Shown: piece by piece, positions 47,751-49,663 of the stretch
How positions within the stretch are numbered: the stretch's first letter is position 1
Layout: every line of letters begins with the position of its first letter
Assembly (NCBI GenBank): GCA_028708805.1
Contig: JAQVYC010000004.1
Location: 1 to 49,663 of the forward strand
Direction of reading: 5' to 3'
Origin: Clostridia bacterium
Lineage (GTDB): Bacteria > Bacillota > Clostridia > Christensenellales > UBA1242
Length of the DNA: 49,663 bases
Notes under the pieces: model-generated
Seen by the model: only the letters and a program-made list of their open reading frames with translations
What the model was told of the DNA's origin: nothing
Database searches by the model: none
Position numbers and translations under genes: made by a program

Positions 47751-48527
47751 ATGAAAAGCAAATTAATTGTGCTATGGGGCGATGGTAAAAATATTTTTAA
47801 TAATTCTGATGCTAAAACAATGCTATCATCTTTACAAAAAAGAAATGATATAGAAATTGCTTTTATAAATTTAGAAAAAAATAAAGGTAATATTGAATGT
47901 TTGACTAATCTTACACCTTCTGAAAAAACTACTTATTTAATAAACTCAATTTCTGATGGATATAATTTTATTTTTAATGATGCGTTAAAATGTTCTTTTG
48001 GAAAATTATTTGATTTAATTGGGCATTTTAAAAAGCCTGTGGATATATTAATTGGTCCGAATAAAAGCAAAAGTTGCTTTTTAGTAGATAAACATTTATT
48101 AACACAGGGTTCGCGTGTTGTTAGTTTAATTGATAGTCCCAAAGCTATAAATCTTGATTGGTATAAAACAATAAAATCATTAGGAGATATAAAAGGCGAC
48201 TTAACAGCAACAAATATTTTAGATTATTATTTAATAAATAATCTAAAAACCAAATCTTATCCTGTTTTAGGATTAAAAACAAAATTTCATATAATTCACG
48301 ATGCAGCAATAAAAAACTTTAATTCAACTGCTTCTGTTGATTCAAGCGTGTTAGGAAAATTAAACGAAAAACAAAAACAAGCATATATTAATGTGTTTAA
48401 CAAAATGCAAGAAAAAAAAGAAATTAATTTTGATGAATATGGCATAGCTTGCTCTATTTTATTAAATGATATTCTTAAAAAAGAAAAACTTTTAAATAAA
48501 GAACAGGATGCAGAATTTTTCCGTTAA
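47751..48527 (+). CDS. Unknown soluble protein
   Basis: 258 residues, not recognised. There is no signal peptide or membrane helix. The N-terminal half alternates strands and helices (KLIVLWGDGKNIFNN, then DIEIAFINLEK, YNFIFNDALK and VDILIGPNKSKSCFLVDKH), consistent with a Rossmann-like alpha/beta fold; the C-terminal 80 residues are helical and charged (LGKLNEKQKQAYINVFNKMQ). Ribosome site AAGGAA and its own promoter show that it is a real gene. It is the last protein gene before the tRNA cluster. A nucleotide- or phosphate-binding enzyme is conceivable from the fold pattern only. Confidence 0.65.
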   Translation: MKSKLIVLWGDGKNIFNNSDAKTMLSSLQKRNDIEIAFINLEKNKGNIECLTNLTPSEKTTYLINSISDGYNFIFNDALKCSFGKLFDLIGHFKKPVDILIGPNKSKSCFLVDKHLLTQGSRVVSLIDSPKAINLDWYKTIKSLGDIKGDLTATNILDYYLINNLKTKSYPVLGLKTKFHIIHDAAIKNFNSTASVDSSVLGKLNEKQKQAYINVFNKMQEKKEINFDEYGIACSILLNDILKKEKLLNKEQDAEFFR

Positions 48528-48582
48528 TATCTAAAAAATTTTAAAATAATTTCTTTAAAATAAAAATATTAAATATAAAATA

Positions 48583-48611
48583 TTGACAAACATAGAATAT
48601 TATGATATATT
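48583..48611 (+). promoter_or_regulatory. Promoter of tRNA-Gly
   Basis: TTGACA (48583-48588, perfect), 17 nt, TATATT (48606-48611) preceded by TGA. Confidence 0.8.
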
Positions 48612-48696
48612 TTATTTTGTTTATGTAGAGCAAAACTTTGCAGACATAAGCCAAAGTGAAATCCAAAAAATTGTAATTGAATATTAAAATTCTTTT

Positions 48697-48770
48697 GCGG
48701 GTGTAGCTCAGTGGTAGAGCTCCAGCCTTCCAAGCTGGCTACGAGGGTTCGATTCCCTTCACCCGCTCCA
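48697..48770 (+). tRNA. tRNA-Gly (anticodon TCC)
   Basis: 74 nt with acceptor GCGGGTG/CACCCGC, D arm GCTCAGTGGTAGAGC, anticodon stem CCAGC/GCTGG around CTTCCAA (anticodon TCC), T arm GAGGG-TTCGATT-CCCTT and encoded CCA. Confidence 0.97.
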
Positions 48771-48777
48771 TTATTGC

Positions 48778-48798
48778 AATGTTGCATAATGCAACATT
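48778..48798 (+). terminator. Hairpin after tRNA-Gly
   Basis: Perfect 9-bp stem AATGTTGCA/TGCAACATT with a 3-nt loop. It lacks a T-run, so it may be a processing or 3'-end structure rather than a full terminator. Confidence 0.45.
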
Positions 48799-48891
48799 AT
48801 AATATCAAAAGCTTTTTAATTGCAAACGCAAAGCCAAAAGTTTTAAACAGTAATGAGTTTCTGCTTTAAAGGAATTTATTTAAAAATATAC

Positions 48892-48920
48892 TTGATTTAT
48901 TGTGTAACAACTGCTATAAT
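48892..48920 (+). promoter_or_regulatory. Promoter of the tRNA-Arg-His-Gln-Gln-Lys cluster
   Basis: TTGATT (48892-48897), 17 nt, TATAAT (48915-48920), about 30 nt before the tRNA-Arg 5' end. Confidence 0.75.
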
Positions 48921-48949
48921 TGCCTTTGTTTGTACAAACTCAAGCGTAT

Positions 48950-49026
48950 GCGCTTGTAGCTCAGTTGGATAGAGCAGTGCCCTTCTAAGGCAAAGGTCAG
49001 GGGTTCGAATCCCTTCAGGCGCACCA
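48950..49026 (+). tRNA. tRNA-Arg (anticodon TCT)
   Basis: 77 nt with acceptor GCGCTTG/CAGGCGC (one G-T), D arm GCTCAGTTGGATAGAGC, anticodon loop CTTCTAA (anticodon TCT, reads AGA/AGG), T arm AGGGG-TTCGAAT-CCCTT and CCA. Confidence 0.94.
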
Positions 49027-49199
49027 GTACTGAAAATTACGGACATAAGTAAATTAATATCAAACTGACCTTTCGGTTACAAGGGAAACCTTAAAGCAAC
49101 TTAAATTAAACAGCAGTTAAAGTTAAAATTAGTTTAATTAAATTCGCTTAAATCACAATAAAAGCAAACTAAATTCAAATTCATTTCTTGTTTATTTGT

Positions 49200-49277
<78 letters not shown>

Positions 49278-49280
49278 TAA

Positions 49281-49355
49281 TGGGGTATCGCCAAGCGGTA
49301 AGGCATGGGACTCTGACTCCCACATCCCTAGGTTCGAATCCTAGTACCCCAGCCA
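49281..49355 (+). tRNA. tRNA-Gln (anticodon CTG)
   Basis: 75 nt with acceptor TGGGGTA/TACCCCA, anticodon stem TGGGA/TCCCA around CTCTGAC (CTG, reads CAG), discriminator G and CCA. Starts three bases after tRNA-His, so the two are cut from one transcript. Confidence 0.95.
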
Positions 49356-49506
49356 CAACCGATAAGAAAAACGGCAAGGCGCGAAAAATACCTACGGTTT
49401 AATTAGAGAAGGAATTAAAAGGTAAGTACATTTAAAATTAAATTAGCCGCAAACATGCAAATTAAAATACTGTAAATATATTTGCATATTAAATATGGCA
49501 GGACAG

Positions 49507-49582
49507 TGGGGTGTAGCCAAGTCGGTAAGGCACAAGACTTTGACTCTTGCATTCGTAGGTTCGAGTCCTGCCACCCCAGCCA
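49507..49582 (+). tRNA. tRNA-Gln (anticodon TTG)
   Basis: 76 nt with acceptor TGGGGTG/CACCCCA, anticodon stem CAAGA/TCTTG around CTTTGAC (TTG, reads CAA), discriminator G and CCA. The second glutamine isoacceptor of the cluster, fitting direct charging by the GlnRS encoded at 1796-3448. Confidence 0.95.
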
Positions 49583-49586
49583 ATAT

Positions 49587-49663
49587 GGTTCACTAGCTCA
49601 GATGGATAGAGCACTTGACTTTTAATCAAGGGGTCCCGGGTTCGAATCCCGGGTGAGCCACCA
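49587..49663 (+). tRNA. tRNA-Lys (anticodon TTT)
   Basis: 77 nt, complete to its CCA at the last base of the window. Acceptor GGTTCAC/GTGAGCC, anticodon stem CTTGA/TCAAG around CTTTTAA (TTT), T arm CCGGG-TTCGAAT-CCCGG. Confidence 0.96.

Noticed and set aside
48569..48787. Minus-strand open frame of 72 codons across tRNA-Gly
   Set aside because: Antisense of a tRNA and its promoter; translation contains the classic spurious 'GEGNRTLVASLEGWSSTTELHP' type string split around the tRNA.

Overview
The window is strongly AT-rich and densely coded, with strong Shine-Dalgarno sites (AGGAGG type) and sigma-A-like promoters, many with an extended -10 (TGnTATAAT). Gene content (SepF, ClpP/ClpX after trigger factor, a Spo0A-type DNA-binding domain, YkpA-type ABC-F, Smr, bacterial PH domain, YetF) points to a low-GC Gram-positive bacterium of the Bacillota, most likely a poorly characterised Clostridia-like lineage. 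TGA is used as a stop and all readable tRNA genes encode CCA. I see no rRNA, CRISPR array, transposase or prophage module.

Layout. 0-6.2 kb: a Spo0A C-terminal-domain gene cut by the left edge, a YhhN-like membrane protein, glnS, a YkpA/YbiT-type ABC-F ATPase and a membrane-anchored, possibly SPOR-like protein. 6.3-15.1 kb is a housekeeping core: groES-groEL, sepF-lspA-rluD, two small membrane proteins, then tig-clpP-clpX. 15.4-28.2 kb is one uninterrupted gene for a 4272-residue, N-terminally anchored, beta-rich protein, more than a quarter of the window. 28.4-38.3 kb: a P2-type Ca2+ ATPase, two metallophosphoesterases of different types, a multispanning protein, a patatin-like lipase, an anchored ComEC-type metallo-beta-lactamase-fold protein, a possible SecB-like protein, a tRNA-Leu with anticodon AAG, and a four-helix membrane protein. 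38.7-48.5 kb: a MacB-type ABC fusion, a coiled-coil plus beta protein without a signal peptide, a polysaccharide deacetylase, a PH-domain protein, an Smr-like protein, a GT4 glycosyltransferase, a YetF-like protein and an unrecognised protein. The right end is a tRNA cluster: Gly-Arg-His-Gln-Gln-Lys.

How the genes fit together: protein folding and quality control (GroESL, trigger factor, ClpXP), division (SepF) and lipoprotein maturation (LspA) form a conserved core. The rest is mainly cell-envelope biology: a giant surface protein, glycolipid/glycan transfer and deacetylation, lipid hydrolysis and transport. The most distinctive observations are the giant protein downstream of clpX, the receiver-less Spo0A-type regulator with 0A-box matches at its own promoter and at the Ca2+ ATPase promoter, promoters placed so that the mRNA should be leaderless, three terminators sharing the same stem arms, and the tRNA-Leu(AAG). 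All assignments come from reading motifs by eye; no database search was run.
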